The position numbers were made by a program, and so were the translations under genes. Under the pieces are notes generated by a model that made no database searches, was not told where the DNA came from, and saw nothing but the letters and a program-made list of their open reading frames with translations. From positions 1 to 57,734 of the forward strand of contig URDC01000005.1 of the NCBI GenBank assembly GCA_900546565.1: DNA of 57,734 nt, written 5' to 3'. Origin of the DNA: an uncultured Opitutales bacterium. Lineage in GTDB: Bacteria; Verrucomicrobiota; Verrucomicrobiia; Opitutales; Intestinicryptomonadaceae. Numbering within the stretch: the stretch's first letter is position 1; every line of letters begins with the position of its first letter. This document shows, piece after piece, positions 41,282 through 49,266 of the stretch.

Positions 41282-42162
41282 AACTTGCAATCGACATCGG
41301 CTCGAACACGATAAAGTGCCTGCTCGGCGAACCCGAAAACCGCCGCGTGCGCGTGCTCTACGAAGAGTCGCTCGATTGGCGCATTTGCGGCGGTTCTTCC
41401 GCTCTCGTTCCCGACGCCGCCGAAATTATTTCGCGCGCAATCGTGCATTTTAAGATCGCCGCAAAAAAATTTTCCCCAACATTCGAAACCGTCGCCGTCG
41501 CCACTTCCGCCCTGCGCGAAGCTACCGAGCGCGACGCCGTCATTTCCGCGGTTTTCGGCGCGACGGGCGAAAAAATCGAAATCCTTTCGGGCGAGGACGA
41601 AGCCCGCCTCTCCTATGCAGGCGCAGTCAGCGGACTCGACAATCCCGCGCCCTGCCTGTATTTCGACTTGGGCGGCGGCAGCCTCGAACTCGTCTACGGC
41701 GACGGCCGCGCCGCGCAGATTTCGCGCAGCCTCAAACTAGGCGCAGTCCGTCTTACCCGCGAATTTTTCGGCGATTCCGAACCCACTCCCGAAACCCTCG
41801 CCAAACTTCGCGCAAAAGCCGAAGCCGCCCTGCGCCAAGCCGCAGGCGACTTCCCGAAAATCGGCGCAGTCGTCTGCGCGGGCGGTGCGGTTGTCGCGGC
41901 GCGACTGCTAAAAAAACGCCTTTTGCTTGCGGGCGCGGAAGACGAAATCACCCTCGCGGACATGGAACTTCTCGCGCGGCTTATGCGCGAAAGCACGCTC
42001 GCCGAGCGCGTCGAAAAATACGCAATCCCGCCGCGTCGTGCCGACATCATCTGCGCCGCATTCGAAACTGTCCTCGTGCTTATGCGCGTCTTCGGCGTCG
42101 AAAAAATCAAACACACATTCTTCAACCTGCGCTACGGAATAATACTTTCTGATATAAAATAA
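41278..42162 (+). CDS. Ppx/GppA phosphatase family protein (short)
   Basis: The 294-residue protein has the ASKHA-fold Ppx/GppA core: LAIDIGSNTIKCLL near 3-16, ATSALREATE near 78-87, ILSGEDEARLSYAGA near 103-117 and YFDLGGGSLELVYGD near 128-142. It is the short form without the C-terminal HD-like domain found in E. coli Ppx. It may hydrolyse polyphosphate or the gamma-phosphate of pppGpp; the sequence does not decide. It is the last gene of the folate/rsmI run. Confidence 0.88.
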   Translation: MKLAIDIGSNTIKCLLGEPENRRVRVLYEESLDWRICGGSSALVPDAAEIISRAIVHFKIAAKKFSPTFETVAVATSALREATERDAVISAVFGATGEKIEILSGEDEARLSYAGAVSGLDNPAPCLYFDLGGGSLELVYGDGRAAQISRSLKLGAVRLTREFFGDSEPTPETLAKLRAKAEAALRQAAGDFPKIGAVVCAGGAVVAARLLKKRLLLAGAEDEITLADMELLARLMRESTLAERVEKYAIPPRRADIICAAFETVLVLMRVFGVEKIKHTFFNLRYGIILSDIK

Positions 42163-42225
42163 TGCCGCGCTGCTCCCCTACACACGCCGAACTTTTTCCA
42201 ACAGACTGACCGTAAAATAACCATT

Positions 42226-43236
42226 ATGAAAAAACTCGCAACCCTCGCATTACTCATCGCTTCATTCGCATTCACATTCGCAGCCCCGCAGCGCGTAATT
42301 TTGGATACCGACTTGGGCAACGATATCGACGACGCCCTCGCGCTTGCAATGCTGTTTAACCTTCAAAAAAGCGGCGCGGTCGACATTGCCGCAATCCTCA
42401 TAAACAAAGACAATCCGCTCGTGCCCGAATACCTCGGACTTCTCGCAACATATTACGGCGCGGAAAAAATTCCGGTCGGAATGCTCAAACTCGGCACGGG
42501 CGCAACCCGCGGCGAAGACAAATACATCGGCAAAGTCCTCCGCGCAAAAAACGCCGACGGCTCGCCCAAATATCCGCGCCCCGAGCATATCGGTGTCTCC
42601 GATTCCGTCCGACTCGCCCGCAGCATACTCGCCGCGAGCCCCGACAAAAGCATTGCATACATCTCCATCGGATTTTCCACAAACATTGCCCGCCTCTTGC
42701 GGTCAAAACCCGACAACATCTCCCCGCTTTCGGGGGCGCAGCTTGCCGCCAAAAAAATCAAAGTATTTTCCGTAATGGCGGGACAGTTCGGCTTGTCGCG
42801 CCGCGTAAAAACGTTCCGCCCCGAGTTCAACGTCTATAACGACTTGCCCGCCGCGAAATTCTTTCTTGAAAATCCGCCCGCACAAGTCGTTCTCAGCGGT
42901 TTCGAAGTCGGCGAAGAACTGACATTCCCGCAACAGCGCATCGTAAAATTCGTCCCCGAAACAAACCCGCTTCGCGAAAGCTACTTTCTTTATTGCGGAA
43001 CTCCGCCGCATTGCTGGGGCGGCCGCTTGTGGGATTTAACAAGCGTCCTCTACATCGTCAACCCCGCGGCTTTCGACATCTCCGCCCACGGCAGTATCGC
43101 AATTTCAGAAACGGGACTTACAAACTTCACCCCAAATAAAAACGGCTTGTGCCGCTATCTAAAAATCCGCCCCAACGAAGAACAAAAACTTGAATCCATA
43201 ATCGGCACTCTCGCAGTCCCCGACTCCGCAAAATAA
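42226..43236 (+). CDS. Exported nucleoside hydrolase (IUNH family)
   Basis: The 336-residue precursor has a signal peptide (KLATLALLIASFAFTFA/AP). The mature N-terminus carries the calcium-binding signature ILDTDLGNDIDDALAL (residues 25-40) of inosine-uridine nucleoside hydrolases, and the catalytic architecture continues with YISIGFSTNIARLL and the C-terminal GGRLWDLTSVLY (Asp ligand). Periplasmic or secreted location suggests a role in scavenging nucleosides or related N-ribosides. It is 63 bases after the ppx gene and has its own terminator. Confidence 0.85.
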   Translation: MKKLATLALLIASFAFTFAAPQRVILDTDLGNDIDDALALAMLFNLQKSGAVDIAAILINKDNPLVPEYLGLLATYYGAEKIPVGMLKLGTGATRGEDKYIGKVLRAKNADGSPKYPRPEHIGVSDSVRLARSILAASPDKSIAYISIGFSTNIARLLRSKPDNISPLSGAQLAAKKIKVFSVMAGQFGLSRRVKTFRPEFNVYNDLPAAKFFLENPPAQVVLSGFEVGEELTFPQQRIVKFVPETNPLRESYFLYCGTPPHCWGGRLWDLTSVLYIVNPAAFDISAHGSIAISETGLTNFTPNKNGLCRYLKIRPNEEQKLESIIGTLAVPDSAK

Positions 43237-43277
43237 CCCGCGCATCACTACATTCCCAATTCAACTTCTCGCACGCT

Positions 43278-43310
43278 AAAAAAGTATCCGCCTAAACGGA
43301 TACTTTTTTT
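43278..43310 (+). terminator. Terminator after the nucleoside hydrolase gene
   Basis: A 12-bp stem (around 43279-43290 with 43297-43308), six-base loop CCTAAA and a T run on the plus strand; the A-rich 5' side may also work on the minus strand. Confidence 0.92.
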
Positions 43311-43424
43311 ATTCCCATTCGTATACCCAAAATCCGAAAAAACTTCAAAAATAAAACTTGATTTTTTTTAGGGTGGGATATTTTTGCCTCCTAAACATAA
43401 TTTAACTATAAAACAAAGGTTCCT

Positions 43425-43715
43425 ATGAAAACTCGAATTAACTATATACTAACTGCGGCATTCCTCTTTGCGGGGGTTTCGGCTTTCGGAAACATAGAGG
43501 TGATTGATTCGCTCGGCGAACCTCAAAAATGGAGCGACGCCACCGAAACTTCGCGCGAACTCGTTGCGGGCGCGGATTACGTCCTCAGAGAGGCGGAAGT
43601 AAACGGCGTCGCGGGCTATTATATGAACAATCCCGCAGTTCCCGAACCCGCGACTTGCGCGGTAATCTTCGGCATTTTTGCTCTCGCTTTCACGGTTTGG
43701 CGCAAACGCCGTTAG
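43425..43715 (+). CDS. Very small PEP-CTERM sorting-signal protein (96 aa)
   Basis: The 96-residue precursor has an N-terminal signal peptide (about 1-22) and a C-terminal PEP-CTERM signal: VPEPAT, a hydrophobic helix (CAVIFGIFALAFTVW) and the basic end RKRR. Exosortases recognise this tripartite tail. Only about 50 residues remain between the two signals, with no recognisable domain. AAAGG lies 7-11 bases before the ATG. The gene is monocistronic. No exosortase gene is in the window, so it must be encoded elsewhere. Confidence 0.82.
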   Translation: MKTRINYILTAAFLFAGVSAFGNIEVIDSLGEPQKWSDATETSRELVAGADYVLREAEVNGVAGYYMNNPAVPEPATCAVIFGIFALAFTVWRKRR

Positions 43716-43812
43716 TCGCGGATTCCCTAAAAACAAAAATTTCCCCCAAGCGTTAAAATAAAAAAATCAAAACGGGCGCGACATTTTTGCCGTGCTTTTT
43801 TTAGTGTCCCAA

Positions 43813-43880
43813 TCACGCGCAAAACCCATCGCGCAAAATCCGCCACACAAAATCCATCATAAAAACTCCGCCACACAAAA
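43813..43880. repeat. Degenerate short tandem repeat
   Basis: About five units of 12-16 bases, each ending in four or five A. A perfect 14-bp direct repeat (TCCGCCACACAAAA) occurs at 43839-43852 and 43866-43879. It lies just downstream of the gyrA terminator on the minus strand. Confidence 0.6.
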
Positions 43881-43905
43881 AAGCCGACCCGTTTGGGTCG
43901 GCTTT
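43876..43905 (-). terminator. gyrA terminator (minus strand)
   Basis: A 12-bp stem (43878-43889 with 43894-43905), four-base loop, followed on the minus strand by a T run. About 65 bases past the gyrA stop. Confidence 0.9.
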
Positions 43906-43970
43906 TGCTTTCGTATTTCGGCTCGAATTTTCGAACCCTGCGAAATTCCAGTTTCGCCGAATCCGAAAAG

Positions 43971-46472
43971 CTACGCTTCGCTATCCTCCGCGCCCTGTTC
44001 GTCGGGCGCTTCCGCCTGAGACGCCGAGTCGCCATTGTCCGCCGCCGCATTGTCGTCGCGAATGTCGACAATCCTGCAAATGCCAATCAGACTGTCGCCG
44101 TCGGCGAGATTTATAAGGCGCACGCCCTGCGTAGTTCTGCCGATAACACGCACGTCCTTGACGGGCGAGCGCACCGCCTGACCCGCGTGCGTGAACATCA
44201 TAATCTCGTCGTCCTCGCGAACCGAAAGCGCGCCCGCGACTCCGTTTGTCTTTATCGCAATCACGCCGCTTCCGCCGCGGTTTTGGATGCGGTATTCGTC
44301 GTAGTTCGAGCGTTTGCCCTGACCGTTTTCGCCCGCAATAAGCAGCGTCGAATTCGAGTCCACAACGACAATCGCCTTCACGCAGTCGTTGTCCTTTTTC
44401 AGCGTCACGCCGCGCACGCCGCGCGTGTCGCGGCTGAGGGCGCGAAGGTCGGCTTCGCTGAACCTAATCGACATACCTTCGTGCGTCACCAAAATTATGT
44501 GCGAGTCCTGCTCGACCATAACGACGCCGATAAGGTCGTCGCCGTCGTCGAGGGCAATGCCCTTTATGCCGCCCTTTCGGCAGTTTTTGTATTCCGAAAG
44601 CATTGTCTTTTTGACGACGCCATTCTTTGTCGCCATAACGAGCGCGAACTTCGGGTCGTCGAGATTCTTCGCGCAAATCATCGCCGCCACCTTCTCGTCG
44701 GCTTTGAGGTCGAGCACATTCTTAATCGAACGTCCCTTCGACACGCGCGAGCCTTCGGGAATCTCGTAAACCTTCTGCACATACACTCTGCCGTTGTTCA
44801 TAAAGAACATAATGTTGTCGTGCGTCGACGCCGTGAATATGTGCTCTATGAAGTCCTCGTCGTATTGGCCGCTGCCGATAACGCCCTTGCCGCCGCGCTT
44901 TTGCGAGCGGTAGGAGCTCACGCTTGTGCGCTTTATGAACCCGTTGTGCGAGACGCTAATAATGCAGCCTTCGTTGGCGATAACGTCCTCCATTCTGAAT
45001 TCGCCCTCGGCGGCAATCAGCTGTGTCTTGCGCGGCGAGCCGTATTTTTCGCGCATTTCGCGCAGCTCCTTCTTGACCACGCCCAACAGCTTCTTTTCGT
45101 TTTCGAGAATCGAGCGGTATTCCTGAATTTGGCGCATAAGCTCCATATATTCGTTTTCGATTTTCTCGATTTCAAGCCCCGTGAGCTGGTGCAGACGCAA
45201 GTCCAAAATCGCGTTTGTCTGGCGTTCGGAAAGCGGATACTTCGCCATCAATTCGACCTTCGCGTCGTCCTTGCTCTTGGAATTTTTGATTATCTTGATA
45301 AAATCGTCGATGTTGTTGAATGCGATTTTGTAGCCTTCCAAGATGTGCGCGCGGTCTTCGGCCTTTTTGAGCAGGAACGCCGTGCGGCGGTAGATAACCT
45401 CGCGGCGGTGCTCTATGTAGCATTCGAGCATTTCCTTGATGTTCATCTGCTTCGGCGTGCGCTTGTCGAGCGCGAGCAAAATCACGCCGAACGACGCCTC
45501 CAACTGAGTGTGCTTGAACAGCTTGTTCATCACCACCCTCGGCGATTCCCCGCGTTTGAGCTCGATTACAATGCGCGTGTTTTCGTCCGATTCGTTGCGA
45601 AAGTCGCTGACCTCTGTAAGCAGCTTGTCGCTTACCAAGTGCGCGATGTTTTCCACAAGCGTGTTGCGGTTTACATTGTATGGAATCTCGGTAATTACAA
45701 TCTGCTCCTTGCCGTTTTTAAGCTCCTCGACGCTCGCCACACCGCGCATACGCACAATACCGCGGCCGGTCTTCATATAGTTTTCAATGCCGCCCTTGCC
45801 GACAATCACGCCGCCCGTCGGGAAGTCGGGGCCCTTGATAACCTCCATAAGCTGGTTGATTGAAGTCGCGGGATTGTCGATAAGCATGCAAATGCCGTCT
45901 ATAAGCTCGCCGACATTGTGCGGGGGGATGTTCGTCGTCATACCGACGGCAATGCCCGTCGAGCCGTTCATAAGCAGCATCGGCAACGCCGACGGAAGCA
46001 CGGTAGGCTCGGAAGTCGTCTCCTTGTAGTTGGGCATAAAGTCGACCGTGTCCGAGTCGATGTCGGCAATCATATCCTCCGCAAGCTCCGCCAGCTTACA
46101 TTCTGTATAACGATACGCCGCAGGCGAGTCGCCCTCAATCGAGCCGAAGTTGCCCTGAGGAATCACCAGCGGATAGCGCATAACCCAGTCCTGCGCCAAA
46201 CGCGTTAGCGTGTCGTAAACCGAACTGTCGCCGTGCGGGTGGTAGTTTTTAAGAACTTCGCCGACTACGCCCGCGCACTTGTCGAAAGCCCTGTTGTGCA
46301 GCAATCCTTCGCGCAACATCGCATAAAGCACGCGGCGTTGCACGGGCTTTAAGCCGTCGCGCACGTCGGGCAGGGCGCGCGAAACGATAACCGACATCGA
46401 GTAGTCGATATACGCGCTCTGCATAATTTGGCTTATGCTTGAATCTATTATTTTTTCGTTTTCCGTATACAT
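43971..46472 (-). CDS. gyrA: DNA gyrase subunit A
   Basis: The 833-residue protein is the DNA-cleaving subunit of gyrase. The catalytic Tyr is in AAYRYTE (about residue 120). The quinolone-resistance-determining region reads YHPHGDSSVYDTL, with the Ser and Asp at the positions that are mutated in resistant strains, so it looks wild type. The GyrA box is QKRGGKG (near 522; canonical QRRGGKG, one conservative change). Six GyrA-type C-terminal blades follow, and the protein ends in an acidic Asp/Glu/Ala tail, which can modulate supercoiling. Sixteen bases separate it from gyrB. Confidence 0.97.
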   Translation of the reverse strand: MYTENEKIIDSSISQIMQSAYIDYSMSVIVSRALPDVRDGLKPVQRRVLYAMLREGLLHNRAFDKCAGVVGEVLKNYHPHGDSSVYDTLTRLAQDWVMRYPLVIPQGNFGSIEGDSPAAYRYTECKLAELAEDMIADIDSDTVDFMPNYKETTSEPTVLPSALPMLLMNGSTGIAVGMTTNIPPHNVGELIDGICMLIDNPATSINQLMEVIKGPDFPTGGVIVGKGGIENYMKTGRGIVRMRGVASVEELKNGKEQIVITEIPYNVNRNTLVENIAHLVSDKLLTEVSDFRNESDENTRIVIELKRGESPRVVMNKLFKHTQLEASFGVILLALDKRTPKQMNIKEMLECYIEHRREVIYRRTAFLLKKAEDRAHILEGYKIAFNNIDDFIKIIKNSKSKDDAKVELMAKYPLSERQTNAILDLRLHQLTGLEIEKIENEYMELMRQIQEYRSILENEKKLLGVVKKELREMREKYGSPRKTQLIAAEGEFRMEDVIANEGCIISVSHNGFIKRTSVSSYRSQKRGGKGVIGSGQYDEDFIEHIFTASTHDNIMFFMNNGRVYVQKVYEIPEGSRVSKGRSIKNVLDLKADEKVAAMICAKNLDDPKFALVMATKNGVVKKTMLSEYKNCRKGGIKGIALDDGDDLIGVVMVEQDSHIILVTHEGMSIRFSEADLRALSRDTRGVRGVTLKKDNDCVKAIVVVDSNSTLLIAGENGQGKRSNYDEYRIQNRGGSGVIAIKTNGVAGALSVREDDEIMMFTHAGQAVRSPVKDVRVIGRTTQGVRLINLADGDSLIGICRIVDIRDDNAAADNGDSASQAEAPDEQGAEDSEA

Positions 46473-46488
46473 TTAAAAAGCCTTTTTG

Positions 46489-48972
46489 TTAGATGTCCAG
46501 ATACGATACATTGAGCGCGTTGTCTTCGATGAACGCCCTTCTAATCGGCACGTCTTCGCCCATTAACATCGAGAACGTCGCGTCCGCGGCAGCCGCGTCT
46601 TCAATGCTTACGCGCAAAAACGATCTCTTGTTCGGGTCCATAGTCGTTTCGAAAAGCTGCTTGGGGTTCATTTCGCCCAAACCTTTGTATCGTTGTATAG
46701 TCATGCCCATCTTGCCCATTTCGCGGATTTTGCCCACGAGTTCGAGGGGCGAGAACACGTCGATAACAGTCTTCTTGTCGTTGAGCGTTTCCGCCAGCGA
46801 GAACATCGGCGTTTCGCTCGGGGCGAACTTTTCGATGTCGATACCCTGCTTCGAAACCTCCGTAAGGATTTTTTCAAGCTGCGAGGCCTCGTAAATCTCG
46901 TAGACATTTATGCGCTGCTGGACTTTGTTGCCGAGCTCGTCGCGCACTTCGCGGATAGTGTTGCCGTCGAAGATGTCCTCGGCATTGCCCTGCTGGATAA
47001 AGAACGCCGAACGTTCCGCGTCGTCGTGGAAGAACTTGAATTCCTCCTTGTTGCCCGTGCGGATGCGCGCAATGAATTTCGGCAGCTTTCCGTCCTTTGC
47101 ATTGTCGAGATACGTCGTAAGCGGGCAGGCGTAGCGCGTAATGCCCTTGCCGAGCGTCTCCACGCGCGAGAACAATTCCACAATCCTGTCAATCTTCTCC
47201 TCCGTCCATTGCTTGCCGTCCGCCAACCGCGTAAGCACCGCGTCCTTCGAGCCGAGTTCGAGCAGAATTTTGTTCATTTCCTTGTCGTCCATAACATACT
47301 GCTCGCGCTTTTTTCTCTTGATTTTATAAAGCGGCGGCTGCGCAATGTAGACATAGCCGTTTTCGATAAGCCCGCGCATCTGTCGGAAGAAGAACGTCAG
47401 CAGCAGCGTTCTGATGTGCGCGCCGTCGACGTCCGCGTCCGTCATAATCACGACCTTGTGGTATCGCGCCTTCGACGCGTCGAACGCGCCTTCGCCCGAG
47501 TCCCCAATGCCCGTGCCGCAGGCGGTGATGATTGTGCGGATTTCGTCGTTGTTGAGGATTTTGTCGAGCCTCGCCTTTTCGACATTCAGAATTTTGCCCT
47601 TAATCGGCAGAATCGCCTGATACTTTCTGTCGCGCCCCTGTTTTGCCGAGCCGCCCGCCGAGTCGCCCTCGACGATGTAGAGCTCGCAAAGCGACGGGTC
47701 CTTCTCCGAGCAGTCTGCCAACTTCCCGGGCATGCCGCCGGAGGACATAACCGTTTTGCGGACAGTTTCGCGCGCCTTTCTCGCGGCTTCGCGCGCCCGC
47801 GCGGCATTGACGCATTTTTCGATGATTTTCTTCGCTGTCGACGGCTCGGTTTCGAACGCGTATTTGAGCTTTTCGCCGACGATTTTCTGGACAATTCCGT
47901 CGACTTCGCCGTTTGAAAGCTTCGTCTTCGTCTGTCCCTCAAAGCGCGGCTCGGGCACTTTGACCGAAATCACCGCCGTCAAACCTTCGCGGCAGTCGTC
48001 GCCCGAAATCGCGGGGTCTTTGTCCTTGATTAGGTTGTTCGCCTTAGCGTAGTTGTTTATCACTCGCGTGAGCGCGGTTCTGAACCCGCTCAAATGCGTG
48101 CCGCCCTCGACGTTGAAAATCGAGTTCGCATACGCATAAACCTGTTCCGTGTAGGAGTCGTTGTATTGCAGCGCAATGTCGACCATAATCTTCGAGTCGC
48201 TGCCCGTGGCAGCGGGGGCTTCGCCCGTGAACCACACCACCTTCGGATTCACCACATTCTTGTTCTTGTTGAGGAATTCCACATACTCCGAAATTCCGTT
48301 TCTGAAATGGTATTCCTCGGTTTTCGACGTGCGCTCGTCCGTGAAGACAATCGTAATCCCGGGGTTGAGAAACGCCAACTCGCGCAGACGCTTCGAAAGG
48401 ATTTCGTCCTTGAATTCGAGCGTCGTCGTGAAAATTTCGGGATCGGGAATGAACGTAATTTTCGTGCCCGAGGACTTTGTGTTTCCAATGACAGTCATCG
48501 GCATAGTGGTTTTGCCGCGCGAAAATTCCATTTTGTAGATTTTGCCTTCCTTGCGCACTTCTACTTCGAAATATTCCGAGACCGCATTAACGCACTTCGC
48601 GCCCACGCCGTGCAGGCCGCCCGAAACCTGATACGCGCCCTTGCCGAACTTGCCGCCCGCGTGCAGGTTCGTCATCACCAGTTCCAGCGCGGGGATTTTG
48701 TATTTCGGGTGAATGTCCACGGGAATGCCGCGGCCGTTGTCTTCAATAGAGCACGCACCGTTTGCGTGCACCGTTACCTTAATCTGATTGCAGTAGCCCG
48801 CCAACGCTTCGTCAATCGAGTTGTCCACGATTTCGAAAACGCAGTGGTGCAGACCCCTTTCGTTTGTGTCGCCGATATACATATCGGGACGCTTTCTGAC
48901 GCCCTCCAACCCTTCGAGTTTTTGGATTTTCGAGGCATCGTATTTGTCGTTGTTTTTGATGTCGTCAGCCAT
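46489..48972 (-). CDS. gyrB: DNA gyrase subunit B
   Basis: The 827-residue ATPase subunit has the GHKL motifs (VDNSIDEALAG, EDNGRGIPVD, GGLHGVGAKCVNAVS), the transducer region, the Toprim motifs EGDSAGGSAKQGRDR (near 437) and DADVDGAHI, and the C-terminal QRYKGLGEMNPKQL. It is longer than the minimal GyrB (about 640), having an insert between the Toprim halves as in E. coli (about 800). gyrA follows directly; the pair forms one transcript from the promoter upstream. Confidence 0.97.
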   Translation of the reverse strand: MADDIKNNDKYDASKIQKLEGLEGVRKRPDMYIGDTNERGLHHCVFEIVDNSIDEALAGYCNQIKVTVHANGACSIEDNGRGIPVDIHPKYKIPALELVMTNLHAGGKFGKGAYQVSGGLHGVGAKCVNAVSEYFEVEVRKEGKIYKMEFSRGKTTMPMTVIGNTKSSGTKITFIPDPEIFTTTLEFKDEILSKRLRELAFLNPGITIVFTDERTSKTEEYHFRNGISEYVEFLNKNKNVVNPKVVWFTGEAPAATGSDSKIMVDIALQYNDSYTEQVYAYANSIFNVEGGTHLSGFRTALTRVINNYAKANNLIKDKDPAISGDDCREGLTAVISVKVPEPRFEGQTKTKLSNGEVDGIVQKIVGEKLKYAFETEPSTAKKIIEKCVNAARAREAARKARETVRKTVMSSGGMPGKLADCSEKDPSLCELYIVEGDSAGGSAKQGRDRKYQAILPIKGKILNVEKARLDKILNNDEIRTIITACGTGIGDSGEGAFDASKARYHKVVIMTDADVDGAHIRTLLLTFFFRQMRGLIENGYVYIAQPPLYKIKRKKREQYVMDDKEMNKILLELGSKDAVLTRLADGKQWTEEKIDRIVELFSRVETLGKGITRYACPLTTYLDNAKDGKLPKFIARIRTGNKEEFKFFHDDAERSAFFIQQGNAEDIFDGNTIREVRDELGNKVQQRINVYEIYEASQLEKILTEVSKQGIDIEKFAPSETPMFSLAETLNDKKTVIDVFSPLELVGKIREMGKMGMTIQRYKGLGEMNPKQLFETTMDPNKRSFLRVSIEDAAAADATFSMLMGEDVPIRRAFIEDNALNVSYLDI

Positions 48973-49059
48973 TGTGTTTTTTCGGTATTTTTTCTTTATC
49001 TATTTCGTAAAATTTTCGGGGCTTAAAATCGGCGTCAAAGCGCGATTTTTAAAGGCAAT

Positions 49060-49196
49060 AAGCCATTTTTGCCCGATGTTTGTCTACATACTATTACACC
49101 CCCGTTTTTATGCAACACTTTTATTGGTTTTTCGCCCCGATTTTTTCGGTATTTTTCGCCCGAATTCGGTTGACTTTTGCGCCCGATTTTGCGCCG
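49060..49196. repeat. Four copies of a T-tract plus GCCCGA motif in the gyrB leader/promoter region
   Basis: Short elements of the form four or five T, then (C/G)GCCC(C)GA, occur near 49066, 49128, 49152 and 49175 in the 294-bp divergent gap between gyrB and the glycosidase gene. They could be protein-binding sites or chance in low-complexity sequence. Confidence 0.35.
49088..49115 (-). promoter_or_regulatory. Putative promoter of gyrB-gyrA
   Basis: On the minus strand TTGCAT (49110-49115), 16 bases, then TAGTAT (49088-49093). Transcription would start about 110 bases before the gyrB ATG. The -35 resembles those before tRNA-Lys, tRNA-Ile2 and the SRP RNA. Confidence 0.4.
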
Positions 49197-49266
49197 TTTT
49201 ACCCCCGCCAAACGCCGCGATTTTTTTGTTGATTCGGCGCACAATATCCATAATTTCGCTCCCCGT

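Noticed and set aside
43375..43387. Possible sigma54 promoter (GG...GC) before the PEP-CTERM gene
   Set aside because: The GG and GC dinucleotides are 9 bases apart instead of the strict 10, and the rest of the consensus is poor.
43893..45863. Open frame of 656 codons on the plus strand opposite gyrA
   Set aside because: gyrA on the other strand is unmistakable along its full length. Long antisense frames recur opposite most real genes here (for example opposite gyrB, lptD, ispG), explained by rare use of TTA, CTA and TCA codons.
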